Assembly (NCBI GenBank): GCA_024277255.1
Contig: JAJRVQ010000107.1
Location: forward strand, 18,303 to 82,302
Source: Acidobacteriota bacterium
GTDB taxonomy: Bacteria > Acidobacteriota > Thermoanaerobaculia > Multivoradales > SZUA-115
Direction of reading: 5' to 3'
Length of the DNA stretch: 64,000 bases
In this document: positions 34,883 through 43,492 of the stretch, piece by piece
Position numbering within the stretch: the first letter of the stretch is position 1
Layout: every line of letters begins with the position of its first letter
The notes under the pieces: generated by a model
Database searches by the model: none
What the model was told of the DNA's origin: nothing
The model's input: only the letters and a program-made list of their open reading frames with translations
Made by a program: the position numbers and the translations under genes

Positions 34883-35296
34883 TCAGTCCACGAACTCGAA
34901 GGCCACCTGCTGATGGCCAAAGCGAATGCGGTAGGTGGAGAAGTCGCGGCGATCGAGGCTGAAGATTTTTTGGGTTGGCAACCGTTCCGCCGTGACCACC
35001 AGAGAGGCATCGGCGAGGTCCATGGGTAGGTTCGAGTATATCTCCATAAGCTCGAAGGCCCGTCTGAGGTCGCGTTCGTCCAGAGGCCGCACCACAGCGC
35101 CGCCGGCGAGGAGGAACTGGCGCAAGCGAATCGACCCCACGCTCTCAGGGGAGAGGATATGGAAGGCCTCGGTCAGGATAGGTGCTGTGGTTACTAGGAC
35201 TTGCCGATGCTTCTCCAGGGTTGCACGGCAGGCGGCGTGATGCGCATCTCGGGGCTCGAAGAGAGCAATGATGGGCCCAGTATCGAGCAGAATCAT
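34883..35296 (-). CDS. PIN-domain toxin (VapC-type)
   Basis: 137 residues. PIN ribonuclease fold with the four acidic metal ligands visible: LLDTGPIIALF (Asp at residue 5), ILTEAFHIL (Glu), MDLADASLV (Asp) and KIFSLDRRDF (Asp). VapC-type toxins cut tRNA or rRNA when released from their antitoxin. It lies 8 nt after a ribbon-helix-helix antitoxin gene, the usual antitoxin-first order. Length is standard for the family. Base composition is close to its surroundings. Confidence 0.9.
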   Translation of the reverse strand: MILLDTGPIIALFEPRDAHHAACRATLEKHRQVLVTTAPILTEAFHILSPESVGSIRLRQFLLAGGAVVRPLDERDLRRAFELMEIYSNLPMDLADASLVVTAERLPTQKIFSLDRRDFSTYRIRFGHQQVAFEFVD

Positions 35297-35304
35297 CGTG
35301 CGTA

Positions 35305-35565
35305 CTAACGCCTGCTTCGTTTCAATATCGCCTCGCGAGCTGCTTGGCGACTGTCGTCTGCCGCTCCTGAAGCGTACCCGCCGGGCCCTAGGTCGAGCTG
35401 GCTATACACCTGCCAGGCGCTGGTGGTGCCTTCGCTGTGGTGCAGACTGTCCAGAGCGCGGAGGCCACCCTTGAGAAGCTCTGAAATGGACTGCCCCGTA
35501 CTCTTGCGCAGTCGACCGAGGATCGCCTCTTCGGTCTCGTCTAGTCGAATGGTCCTGATGCTCAT
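35305..35565 (-). CDS. Ribbon-helix-helix antitoxin
   Basis: 86 residues with an N-terminal MetJ/Arc/CopG fold: strand MSIRTIRLDETEEAIL, helix LRKSTGQSISELLKGGLRAL. The C-terminal half is polar and probably wraps the PIN toxin. ATG at 35563-35565 behind AGGAGGT with 7-nt spacing. It is expected to repress its own promoter through the palindrome at 35583-35603, with toxin as co-repressor, as in characterised vapBC modules. Confidence 0.85.
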   Translation of the reverse strand: MSIRTIRLDETEEAILGRLRKSTGQSISELLKGGLRALDSLHHSEGTTSAWQVYSQLDLGPGGYASGAADDSRQAAREAILKRSRR

Positions 35566-35582
35566 GGGAAGCTACCTCCTCG

Positions 35583-35614
35583 TGTATTACGAAGTGTAAT
35601 ACAAAGGCCATCAA
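35583..35614 (-). promoter_or_regulatory. Antitoxin-toxin promoter with overlapping operator palindrome
   Basis: On the minus strand, -35 TTGATG (35609-35614), 17-bp spacer and -10 CGTAAT (35586-35591). A perfect 8-bp-arm palindrome, TGTATTAC (35583-35590), 5-nt centre, GTAATACA (35596-35603), covers the -10 and part of the spacer and ends 18 bp before the antitoxin ATG. The position fits autorepression. Confidence 0.7.
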
Positions 35615-35657
35615 TCTGGCCACCCCCTGCAAGTGACTGCCGGTTCAGGAGGGCACT

Positions 35658-36038
35658 CTAGGTTGTGGGAACACCTCCCACCGGATCGGTCGCCAGCAAC
35701 ACCGAGCGGATGAGGCTGTCGTCGCGCAGGTGTTTGATCTCGGCGTAGGCGGTGGAGGTGGCCATCTTGAGCATGTGGCCGCGGGTCGGGTAGCGCACGA
35801 GTAGGACGAGGTCCCAATCGTTGTCGTCGGTTCCGATGACCAACTCGGCGCCGCGACCCATGTAGACCACCTCGCCGCCGACTCCGGCGAGCAGCGGCGC
35901 GACGGCCTGGGTGTAGCGGAGATAGCTCTCCTGGCCGCCGTCGGCCTTGAAGCGGATCAGGTTGAGCATGACGACAGGGCCGTCGCCGGCGCGCTCGGCG
36001 AAGGCTTGCATCTGGGCGGGGTTGGGTTGTTCGTTCAT
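35658..36038 (-). CDS. DUF1330-like small protein
   Basis: 126 residues starting MNEQPNPAQMQAF. It is a ferredoxin-like small protein of the DUF1330/EthD-like type: VVMLNLIRFKADGGQESYLRYTQAV, GGEVVYMGRGAELVIG, DWDLVLLVRYPTRGHMLKM and RSVLLATDPV. These are often cytosolic dimers of unknown function. Its 3' end is duplicated at 34747-34798. It is divergent from the secreted protein gene at 36249, leaving a 210-bp intergenic region. Confidence 0.8.
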   Translation of the reverse strand: MNEQPNPAQMQAFAERAGDGPVVMLNLIRFKADGGQESYLRYTQAVAPLLAGVGGEVVYMGRGAELVIGTDDNDWDLVLLVRYPTRGHMLKMATSTAYAEIKHLRDDSLIRSVLLATDPVGGVPTT

Positions 36039-36248
36039 GGGTCGATTCTACTGCGCGGAGTCTGCCGCCTCGCGGAGCTTCACTGCGCCTCGCCAAGGCC
36101 GCGGAGAGCCGCCCGCGATGGCGCCGTTGTTTCTCGTAGAGCTCTGTTGTATGTTGCGTTGACATATTCGCTCCGGGCGATTCTGCCTCAGCTTCATGCC
36201 GGTGCAGGTGCCCGAAACCGCCAGAGACTCCACGGAGAACCCCCCGCC

Positions 36249-37673
36249 ATGCACCGATCCGCCATTCCGAAGACCTCGACCCTCGTGCTCCTCGCCGGCT
36301 TGGCCCTCGTGGCTCCTCGCGCCGCCTCTCCTGGGATCCTCGCTTGCTCGCAGGATCTCACCTGCCAGGTACTCTCCTGCCGCGCGCCGGCCAGCGGGGC
36401 ACCGGTGCAGCTCTGGGGCGAGTTGCAGCCGGTCGATCTCGGGCGGCTGCCGGGCCAGCGCGATAGCACCGACTGGAACGAGTTCCAGGGGCCGTACAGC
36501 AATCTGGCGCCGCACTGGATGTCGATCGACATGGAGAATGGCTGGCTCTTCGCGGCGCTCAATTTCGGCCTAGAGATCTGGGATGCGCGCGGCCCGCTCG
36601 CCGCGGAGCCTGCACTCAAGCGGTCGCTGGGGAGCGCTAGCTTCCCGGTGCACCTACCGCCCGGCGTGCATGGCTCCAACCCGATCAACGATGTCGATGC
36701 GCCGCCGGGCCACGACGCTCTGGTGGCGCTCAGTGCGACCAACCAGGTCGGGCTGGCGGTCTTCAATGCGGCGATCAAGGCGAGCCCCCGCGCGGTCTAC
36801 GGTGACCACGGCAAAGACGGCGTCGCCGTCTACGCCACCACCTTGGGCCAGCGCCACTACGCCTTCATGGCTACGGCGCAGCACGGCCTGCTCGCCTACG
36901 ACCTCAGCGCCGCCGAGAACAACCTCTCGCCCTGCGTCGAGATCACGCCAGGCCAGCAAGGGTGCGGGGTCTATCTCGGCAAGGTGGGCAGCCGCAACCT
37001 GGTGCAGTATGTGGACGGCGCCGGCTCCTACGTGGCGCTTTCGTCGGGCAACTTCGACCGCGGCTTGGAGATTTGGGATGTGAGCGATCCGGCCAACCCG
37101 GTGCTGAAGATCGACGCTCTCGGCTCACTCTTGGGGGTCCACGGCGTGACCCTCTGGCAACGGCAGGGGCGCACCTACCTGGCGGTTCGAGTCCAGCACT
37201 CCGATGCGATGCAGGCTCGGATCTACGATCTCACCTGCTTGGACACCGGTTGCACCAGCTTGGGAGCGCCGCTGTGGACGGCCGCTCTGAGCCTGGGGGG
37301 CAAGGAGTATTTCGTCACCCATTCGGTGGCGGCCGGCGGCCGAGATTTCCTCTACTTCGGCAACGAGAACCGGTGCGCCCAAGGGCTGCAAAACGAGTGG
37401 CTCTTCGACGTCACCAACCCGGCCCAAGCGCGCGACGTCACCCCGCCCCCGGCGCTGGTCAACGGAGAACTCACCGGCTACTGGGGCTGGTACTACCGCC
37501 GCAACCCCACCGGCTTCAACCGCGTCACCCCCCGCGTCGGCCTCTTCGGCGGCAAGTACTTCTACCGCGCCGCCTACAGCCTCCTTGACATCCACGAACT
37601 CGCCACCGGTGACCTCTTCCACGACGGGTTCGAGAGCGGGAACTTGGCGGGGTGGTCGGCGGTGGTGCCGTAG
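36249..37673 (+). CDS. Secreted propeller-like protein with DGFESG C-terminal tag
   Basis: 474 residues from ATG 36249; the frame is open further upstream, but only this start yields a signal peptide (TSTLVLLAGLALVAPRAASPG). The body has repeated blade-like segments resembling LVIVD-type propellers: LFAALNFGLEIWDARG, VGLAVFNAAIK, YVALSSGNFDRGLEIWDVSDP, ARIYDLTCLD and NEWLFDVTNP. Several Cys pairs suggest disulfides. The C-terminus LFHDGFESGNLAGWS matches the common FxDGFESGDxxxWS ending of exported proteins in several Gram-negative phyla, likely a sorting or anchoring tag. The MITE at 37682 begins right after its stop. Confidence 0.78.
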   Translation: MHRSAIPKTSTLVLLAGLALVAPRAASPGILACSQDLTCQVLSCRAPASGAPVQLWGELQPVDLGRLPGQRDSTDWNEFQGPYSNLAPHWMSIDMENGWLFAALNFGLEIWDARGPLAAEPALKRSLGSASFPVHLPPGVHGSNPINDVDAPPGHDALVALSATNQVGLAVFNAAIKASPRAVYGDHGKDGVAVYATTLGQRHYAFMATAQHGLLAYDLSAAENNLSPCVEITPGQQGCGVYLGKVGSRNLVQYVDGAGSYVALSSGNFDRGLEIWDVSDPANPVLKIDALGSLLGVHGVTLWQRQGRTYLAVRVQHSDAMQARIYDLTCLDTGCTSLGAPLWTAALSLGGKEYFVTHSVAAGGRDFLYFGNENRCAQGLQNEWLFDVTNPAQARDVTPPPALVNGELTGYWGWYYRRNPTGFNRVTPRVGLFGGKYFYRAAYSLLDIHELATGDLFHDGFESGNLAGWSAVVP

Positions 37674-37811
37674 CAAGATCGGGTCCTGGCTCAGTTTGAC
37701 GGCGGGACCCACCGCGGTCGGTGTCCCATGCCCGTCCTCGCTGCGCTGCGGGCGGAAATGGGAGCCCTCCGCCCGCTACCCACCGTCAAACTGAGCCACT
37801 ACCCAAGATCG
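37674..37811. mobile_element. 122-bp MITE-like element with 8-bp target-site duplication
   Basis: The element spans 37682-37803. Its ends form a ~25-bp terminal inverted repeat (22 of 25 match) with the perfect core TGGCTCAGTTTGACGG at 37687-37702 and its complement at 37783-37798, starting GGT and ending ACC. The 8-bp direct repeat CAAGATCG occurs immediately outside both ends (37674-37681 and 37804-37811). Internally a 9-bp hairpin (GCGGGCGGA and complement near 37749-37777) is present. No transposase is encoded. It inserted directly after the stop of the gene at 36249. Confidence 0.8.
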
Positions 37812-37904
37812 ATAGCAATTCTTAGTCCGGCAGTGTCTGATACTCTCAGAGTTCATATCGCGGATTATTGCTCTCCTGTCTTGGCTAGGAGTGAGGAGGT
37901 TTCG

Positions 37905-38186
37905 ATGTCGAGAATCGCGCTGGCGGAGATGGTCGAGCAGCTCCGGGAGGAGTTGGCAGTTGCTGCCAAGGCCGGAAAAGGCAAGGAGATTGGCTTCGAG
38001 GTGGGCGAGGTGGTCCTGGAAGCCCAGTTCGAGGTTGCGCGCGAAGGCGGCGGCAGCGGTGGCCTCAAGTTTTGGTTGGTGGAGGCGGGAGTTTCCGGGA
38101 AGGTGACTTCGGGGAGTACCCAGACCATTTCGGTGAAGCTGCGGCCCGAGCTTCGGAGTGGTGGATCGGTGAAGCTTAGCCGTTGA
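37905..38186 (+). CDS. Trypsin-co-occurring domain protein (trypco2)
   Basis: 93 residues, ATG 37905 after GGAGGT. A helix (LAEMVEQLREELAVAAKAGKG) is followed by strands (IGFEVGEVVLEAQFEVAREG, LKFWLVEAGVSG, TQTISVKLRPEL), the layout of the trypco2 domain described beside trypsin-like proteases in NTP-dependent conflict systems (Kaur, Burroughs, Iyer and Aravind). The next gene is indeed a trypsin-like protease. It is thought to regulate or bridge the protease. Cytosolic. Confidence 0.82.
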   Translation: MSRIALAEMVEQLREELAVAAKAGKGKEIGFEVGEVVLEAQFEVAREGGGSGGLKFWLVEAGVSGKVTSGSTQTISVKLRPELRSGGSVKLSR

Positions 38187-38267
38187 TCCACCGAGTATTG
38201 AGGGGTGAATTGAGACTTCGGTGTGGTGTTTGGGGCTTTCGGGTAGGCCCCACTTGGCGAAAGCCAG

Positions 38268-39779
38268 ATGGAGGGCAATGGGAGTGATGAGTTCATGGAG
38301 CTGACGCGATTCGTCCGCGTCGTCGTCGAGTGTGACGGTGAGGTTGGAGGCGGTACCGGCTACCTCTTGCACGGCGATCGAGTGCTGACCGCGCGCCATG
38401 TGGTGGAGGATGCGAAGAGCATCTCCGTGGAGTACAGCGACGAGCTTGGCTCCGGTCCCGTCTACAGCACCCCGGCTAGGGTCTGCTGGAAGGGGCCGGG
38501 GGCGTTGGACGTAGCGGTGCTTAGCATCGACACCTCACTGAGAATCGCTCGCCAGGTGCTGGGCCCGGCGGTCTTGGCTAGCGATCAGCCTTGGCGTTCC
38601 AGGGGGTGGTCCGTTGCGGCAGGCAGTTCCTCACCACCAGCCAAGGCTACGGTGGTTGAGGCTATGTCGGGGCTCCGTGGAGAGGCCTATCAATTTATCG
38701 AAGGGGCACAAAGCCTTGAGCTAGAGGTCAAGGCGCCTCCCACTGATGCCAAGAAGTGGTTTGGTATCTCTGGTGCGCCAGTCTTCTGTGGCGATCAGTT
38801 GGTCGCCGTCATTGGGGATGCTGAAGAAGTCTTCATGGGTGGCCGCCTCAAGGCGGTGCCGATTGCCGCGTTATGGGAGGTTGATGGCTTTCGCGAGCAC
38901 ATCGGTCTCGGCGGGGATCGTGAGAAGTTGCGAGCGCAGAGGAAGCAAGAGCTGATCGCGGATGTGACTAGGATTCTGGAGAAGAATAATGCGGCCGCCT
39001 CAGCTCTAGCCAATACAGCGCAGTTGGAGGAGGTTCGCCGCATCGATGGCGACGGAGGATTAGCCAAGGAACTTTGCACAACAGTGCCGTGGCGAGAGCT
39101 GGCCACAATTCTAGACCGGGCTCACGACAGGGAAAACGAACGTGGTGGGCGCCAAGCGGCTGCGGCCGCGGATGCCATCAGGCGGCTGGCGCTACGAGTC
39201 GTGCCCGAGGTGTACGCTTCGACCGAGCTACACCTCACGTCAGATAGCGAGGGTGGTGGGTTTGTACGGCTTCCGGCTGCAACTGCCACCATGGCCGAGC
39301 TCGCGATGGCCGCCTACGACGGTAGGCCCCTCGCATTCCAGGAGGTGAAGTCGAGGCAGCACTACCCCTCCGGTCTGTCTTCTTTCTCCCTCTTCGAAAG
39401 CTCGTCAGAAAGTAGCATCGACGTCGGTCAAGCCGAAGGATTCCGCCAGTGGTTGCTCTTGCTGGCGCAGTGGTTGAACGTCGAGGAGAACCAGCTAGCA
39501 TTCGCCAGCCGCCCGGAGCAGCTAGAGGAGCTTGTCGCTCTGGTAAACCTCCAACTCCAACGCGATCTGGTTTTCAGAGAGCCGCGGCGCTATTTCCTCT
39601 TTTCACAGGAGTTCTTGAAGAAGAATGGCCCTCTCCTTGCCCAGATTCGCGACAAGATTAGGGAAGTCCGTCTCGTTCCCTTGCAGACTAGCCTCTCCAG
39701 GGCCGCCGAACTGTCCAGCTGTGCTCCTATCCTGAACATCCTGTTCCGATCCCTGCAGAAGAAGAGGAGAGATTCATGA
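38268..39779 (+). CDS. Trypsin-like serine protease with C-terminal helical effector-associated region
   Basis: 503 residues from ATG 38268 (ATG 38295 also possible). Residues 1-215 form a chymotrypsin-fold protease with an intact triad: LTARHVVED (His), ALDVAVLSID (Asp) and GISGAPVFCGD (Ser). No signal peptide, so cytosolic, as expected for conflict systems where the protease is unleashed on infection or other triggers. The remainder is helical and Gln/Glu/Leu-rich (LRAQRKQELIADVTRILEKN, ELATILDRAHDRENER), probably effector-associated adaptor domains. It precedes the MoxR gene with an ATGA overlap. The third-codon GC of the 38.2-39.8 kb stretch looks lower than that of its neighbours, hinting at transfer. 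Confidence 0.85.
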   Translation: MEGNGSDEFMELTRFVRVVVECDGEVGGGTGYLLHGDRVLTARHVVEDAKSISVEYSDELGSGPVYSTPARVCWKGPGALDVAVLSIDTSLRIARQVLGPAVLASDQPWRSRGWSVAAGSSSPPAKATVVEAMSGLRGEAYQFIEGAQSLELEVKAPPTDAKKWFGISGAPVFCGDQLVAVIGDAEEVFMGGRLKAVPIAALWEVDGFREHIGLGGDREKLRAQRKQELIADVTRILEKNNAAASALANTAQLEEVRRIDGDGGLAKELCTTVPWRELATILDRAHDRENERGGRQAAAAADAIRRLALRVVPEVYASTELHLTSDSEGGGFVRLPAATATMAELAMAAYDGRPLAFQEVKSRQHYPSGLSSFSLFESSSESSIDVGQAEGFRQWLLLLAQWLNVEENQLAFASRPEQLEELVALVNLQLQRDLVFREPRRYFLFSQEFLKKNGPLLAQIRDKIREVRLVPLQTSLSRAAELSSCAPILNILFRSLQKKRRDS

Positions 39780-40759
39780 GTTACCTCGAGTTCTCACCCG
39801 GTTTCGTCCAGGAGCTTGCCGCCTATGGGACGTTACCGGCCTCAGTGCATGTCTTCGATGTTGGCTCCATTGAAGCGATCAACGCCGCGCTAGCGGCTCG
39901 GCGCCCCCTCTTGGTGCGGGGCGAACCGGGAACCGGCAAGAGTCAGCTCGCCCGTGCCGCGGCGGCGGCTCTGGGCCGAGCGTTGCTCTCGTTCACCGCC
40001 GATGCTCGCACCGAGGCGCGAGAGCTGAAATTCACCGTCGATACGGTCGCCAGGTTGGCGGAAGCGCAGATTCTCGGCCACTTGCCCAGGGAAGAGGGGT
40101 TCGATGCTCGCGAGCATCTAGCGGAGATTCGTTTCACCAGCCCCGGCCCCCTCTGGTGGCTATTCGACTGGCTAGACGCTCAGCGCCAGGCGGATTTTGC
40201 CTTGGGAGCGGGGCGGTGGACCCCGCCGTGGACTCCCGATGGTGAACCACCGGCGCAGGGTGCCGTGCTCTTGCTCGATGAGATCGACAAGGCCGATCCC
40301 GCCGTGCCGAACGGCCTGTTGGAGGCCCTGGACCAGGGGCAGTTCAAGAGGCCAGACGGTAGGGTCATTTTCGCCAAGAGTTCGGCTCCGGCTCCGCTCG
40401 TGGTGGTCACCACAAACGAGGAACGGGCCCTTCCCGATGCCTTCGTGCGCCGCTGCCTGGTGTTGCAACTCGGCTGGCCCTCGGACCCCACCGAACTGGT
40501 GAAAAAGTTCATGGCCCGAGGTCGCGCCCATTTCGCATCGGTGGAGGAGGAAGTCTTGCGCGCCGCCGCCGAAATGGTGGCGGAGGACCGGGCGCAGATC
40601 GCGCGGCGCGGGGTCTGCCCACCCGGCGGCGCGGAGTATCTCGACCTGCTGCGGGCTGTCGCGGTGCGCTGGCCGGGGGACGCGGAACGGCAGGCGGCGG
40701 CCTTGGGGCGCATTCGTGCCTTTGCTCTTCGCAAGCATCCCGAAGCCTCCGCTTGGTGA
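39776..40759 (+). CDS. MoxR-type AAA+ ATPase
   Basis: 327 residues, ATG overlapping the previous stop. Walker A GEPGTGKSQLARA, Walker B VLLLDEIDKADP, sensor-1 VVVTTNEERALPDAFVRRC with the Arg finger, and a C-terminal lid. MoxR ATPases act with vWA-type partners as chaperones or switches; here the next gene supplies a vWA-like/SAV_2336 region. In the ternary conflict systems the ATPase is thought to gate the protease effector. Cytosolic. Confidence 0.92.
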   Translation: MSYLEFSPGFVQELAAYGTLPASVHVFDVGSIEAINAALAARRPLLVRGEPGTGKSQLARAAAAALGRALLSFTADARTEARELKFTVDTVARLAEAQILGHLPREEGFDAREHLAEIRFTSPGPLWWLFDWLDAQRQADFALGAGRWTPPWTPDGEPPAQGAVLLLDEIDKADPAVPNGLLEALDQGQFKRPDGRVIFAKSSAPAPLVVVTTNEERALPDAFVRRCLVLQLGWPSDPTELVKKFMARGRAHFASVEEEVLRAAAEMVAEDRAQIARRGVCPPGGAEYLDLLRAVAVRWPGDAERQAAALGRIRAFALRKHPEASAW

Positions 40760-43487
40760 TGTCGCGGTGAACCGGTTTTGCGGTGATCCTGGCGCGGGCG
40801 GTCCCTTCTTGGATCGTGGTGCCACCGGTCGGGCTGACTTGCTGTGGGCCCTGGATCGGACGGACGAACCGGGCCTTGAGGCGATGGCCCGAGTGCTCGG
40901 GTATGAAGCCAAGAAGGAAGAGGCTCGACCGGAGACCGAGCCCACTGGGGACGACTCCGAGGCAGGGCTGCCACAGTGGTCGGCTGGCCCCGACCACGAG
41001 GTGGCTCCGGTTCCCTTCTGGCGCCTTGAAGAGATCGAGTTTCGCGACAGCGAGCCCGTGACCGAGCCCGCACCGGAGCCACCCTCCTCCTCGGAGCCTA
41101 TCGGGCCCGAAGGGTTGGGCCGGCTAGCTGGTGAACCGCCGCGACCGGTGCCGCTCGTCTCGTCGGCACGGCTGTGGCCGGTCTTGCGCCAGCGGCTCAG
41201 CTCGTCGGTCCCCAGCCGGGTGGTCGATGTGGAAGCCTTGGCCGACCTGTGGAGCCGGGGGCGCGAGGTCCGTCATGTTCCCTTTCGGCCGCTGGCGGCT
41301 TGGGCGCCGAGAATTACCGTCTTGGTGGACCGGAGCCTCCGCTCAATCCCCTTCTGGGACGATCAGGGCCACTGGTTGCGCCAACTGCGGCGCCATCTCG
41401 GCCGAGCGAGCCTCCGTGAAGTAACTCGCGTGGAGGGCTACTCGCTGCTCTGGCGCGATGGCCGCCACCGCTATCGCCACCTTCCGGTGCGGGCCGAGGA
41501 ACCGGTTCTCGCCCTCAGCGACCTTGGTTTCCTGGCCGCCTCACCGGTTCGCGAGGACTGGTGGTCGTTGGGCCAAGAGCTGCGACGCTCGGGAGTTCGT
41601 TGCCACGCGCTGGTGGCGTGCCCCCGTGGCCGCTGGGATACCCGGCTCGCCAACCTTTGGAGCGCCGTGGAGTGGGAGCAGCCTCGGCGCACCTCCCGCT
41701 CTTTCCAAGAACTGGATGAGCCGGCTCTTCGCGACCGTTGCGAGCGGTTGTTGGTCTTGTTGTCGTTCGCCGCGCGGGTGGAACCGGCACTCCTGCGCGC
41801 GATTCGGCGCCTCCTGCCGGCCACGGATGCGGATGTAGCCACCGAAGCCGACGTGTGGCATCACCCCGCGATGGGGGCCGGGTTCTCCAAGAGCGTGAGC
41901 CTGTCGGCTGAAGCACGGCGAGAGTTCCAGCCTCGCTTCGCGGCGCTTCCCGACGAACTCAAGTGCAGGGTCGTCGCCACCCTGCGCGCCCAGCGCGCTG
42001 GCCAACCGGTGGAGAGGTGGCTCGATGAGGTCTTGGCTCTCGATACGGCGGCCCGACTGCCGGAAGGGGCGTTGCAGCCGGATGAGATGGAAGCGGCGCG
42101 CTCCCTGTGGAGCCGAGTCGCCGAGACGCTGGGAGGTGCGCTCGAACCGTCCCGCCGGGTGGCGGCGGCACTCAAACGCTACACCGTCCACGCGATCCGC
42201 AATCGCCAACCCAAGGCGGTGTGGGGGGAGGCTAGCCTGGCCTCGCACCTGTGGCGAGCCTGGTCGGCAGCCTGGGATGGGGAAGGCGACCCACCGTTGC
42301 CGCGGGGTGTCTATCCCGAGGTATGGGGCGAGAGCGGCCAGAGTGTGCGCCGCTGGCAGTTGCGCCAAGTCGGAGCCTCCCTCCGCCCGGTGCTAGAGGC
42401 CGGCCAGATGGCTCCCGGCAGCCCCGTGCTGGAGGTCGAATCGGCCAATGACCGGTTGGGCTGGCGGCCACGGGGCGCTCCCTTGGCTGCCCCCTATCCG
42501 ATCGAAGAAGAAGCCGAGCTTCCCCTTCCAGCGGCCACGGCGTTGAGGCTGGAGACGGATCGCACCTCTGCCCTGATTCGCCGGCTGGAGCGGCCCGGCT
42601 GGGCGACGGCAATCGGCCGGGATCGATTCGGCCTTTGGACCGCATTCGAGGTGGAGGGTGTTGAACAGCGGCTACGCTGGATACCTCCTGGCCGGTTTTG
42701 GATGGGCTCGCCCGAGGGCGAAGCCGGGCGCTGGGAGGACGAAGGCCCTCGGCACCTGGTGACCCTTTCCCGTGGCTATTGGCTCGCCGACACCGCCTGC
42801 ACCCAGCAACTTTGGGAAGTGGTGATGGGCGAGAATCCTAGCCGATTCCAGTCCCCGAGCCGCCCGGTGGAGCAGGTGAGTTGGGAGGATTGTCAGACCT
42901 TCCTTGCTACGCTGAACCGCCGTGTGGAGGGGCTGGATGTTCGCCTTCCGACCGAAGCGGAGTGGGAGTATGGCTGCCGTTCAGGAACCGAGACCGCGAC
43001 CTATGCGGGGGATCTGGAGATTCGGGGTGCCCACGATGCGCCAGTGCTGGATGCGATCGCCTGGTATGGGGGTAACAGTGGCGAGAAATTCGATCTAGAA
43101 GACGGTGTGGACTCCAGCGAGTGGCCCGAGAAGCAGTATCCGCACCGGCGGGCCGGCACCCATCCGGTGGCTCAGAAGGAGGCGAACCGCTGGGGCCTCT
43201 ACGATTCTCTGGGCAATGTCGAAGAGTGGTGCTCGGATTGGTTCGGTAGCTACGAAGGTGAAGAGGTCGTGGACCCACAGGGCCCTGAGACGGGCTCGGG
43301 CCGGGTGATCCGTGGCGGCTCGTGGAGCGCCCGCGCGCGCGGCGTGCGGGCGGCGTTTCGCCTCCGCTACGGCCCGTCGATTCGTTGGAACTCCCTTGGC
43401 TTCCGCCTTGCCCGAGGTCCGTCTGCGCTCCAGTCGAGGGCGGAGCCCAAGAACGCGGAGCGTTCCGGGGAAGCTCGGCGGGAGTGA
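40716..43487 (+). CDS. SAV_2336-like vWA region fused to FGE-sulfatase domain (putative variable protein)
   Basis: 923 residues from GTG 40716, overlapping the MoxR gene by 44 nt; GTG 40767 is an alternative. Residues 60-150 are acidic and Pro-rich. Residues 150-600 resemble the SAV_2336 N-terminal region with a vWA-like start (ITVLVDRSLRSIPFWDDQ). Residues 645-910 are a formylglycine-generating-enzyme/C-type-lectin domain: RWIPPGRFWMGSPEGE, PVEQVSWEDCQTF, RLPTEAEWEYGCR, HPVAQKEANRWGLYDSLGNV, VIRGGSWSARARGVRAAFR and LGFRLARG. The last ~25 codons (43326-43394) differ from the otherwise similar paralog mostly at NNC/NNT codons. Probably the recognition component of the system. Confidence 0.82.
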   Translation: MPLLFASIPKPPLGDVAVNRFCGDPGAGGPFLDRGATGRADLLWALDRTDEPGLEAMARVLGYEAKKEEARPETEPTGDDSEAGLPQWSAGPDHEVAPVPFWRLEEIEFRDSEPVTEPAPEPPSSSEPIGPEGLGRLAGEPPRPVPLVSSARLWPVLRQRLSSSVPSRVVDVEALADLWSRGREVRHVPFRPLAAWAPRITVLVDRSLRSIPFWDDQGHWLRQLRRHLGRASLREVTRVEGYSLLWRDGRHRYRHLPVRAEEPVLALSDLGFLAASPVREDWWSLGQELRRSGVRCHALVACPRGRWDTRLANLWSAVEWEQPRRTSRSFQELDEPALRDRCERLLVLLSFAARVEPALLRAIRRLLPATDADVATEADVWHHPAMGAGFSKSVSLSAEARREFQPRFAALPDELKCRVVATLRAQRAGQPVERWLDEVLALDTAARLPEGALQPDEMEAARSLWSRVAETLGGALEPSRRVAAALKRYTVHAIRNRQPKAVWGEASLASHLWRAWSAAWDGEGDPPLPRGVYPEVWGESGQSVRRWQLRQVGASLRPVLEAGQMAPGSPVLEVESANDRLGWRPRGAPLAAPYPIEEEAELPLPAATALRLETDRTSALIRRLERPGWATAIGRDRFGLWTAFEVEGVEQRLRWIPPGRFWMGSPEGEAGRWEDEGPRHLVTLSRGYWLADTACTQQLWEVVMGENPSRFQSPSRPVEQVSWEDCQTFLATLNRRVEGLDVRLPTEAEWEYGCRSGTETATYAGDLEIRGAHDAPVLDAIAWYGGNSGEKFDLEDGVDSSEWPEKQYPHRRAGTHPVAQKEANRWGLYDSLGNVEEWCSDWFGSYEGEEVVDPQGPETGSGRVIRGGSWSARARGVRAAFRLRYGPSIRWNSLGFRLARGPSALQSRAEPKNAERSGEARRE
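43326..43394 (+). other. Candidate DGR variable region, FGE copy A
   Basis: 69 bp, residues 871-893, between invariant GGSW and LGFRLARG. Compared with copy B at 44255-44323, 19 of 69 positions differ (28%), against about 8% in the preceding 122 bp. Ten codons change amino acid, nearly all of them NNC or NNT, as expected where a template holds AAC/AAT. Confidence 0.55.
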
Positions 43488-43492
43488 TACCC

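Noticed and set aside
34449..35010. Short open frames on both strands in the 34.4-35.0 kb gap
   Set aside because: They overlap the DUF1330 fragment and the toxin gene in wrong frames and lack ribosome sites or domains.
36159..36187. TTGACA at 36159-36164 as a promoter for the secreted protein gene
   Set aside because: Perfect -35 hexamer, but the sequence 17 bp on (TCTGCC) is not a usable -10.
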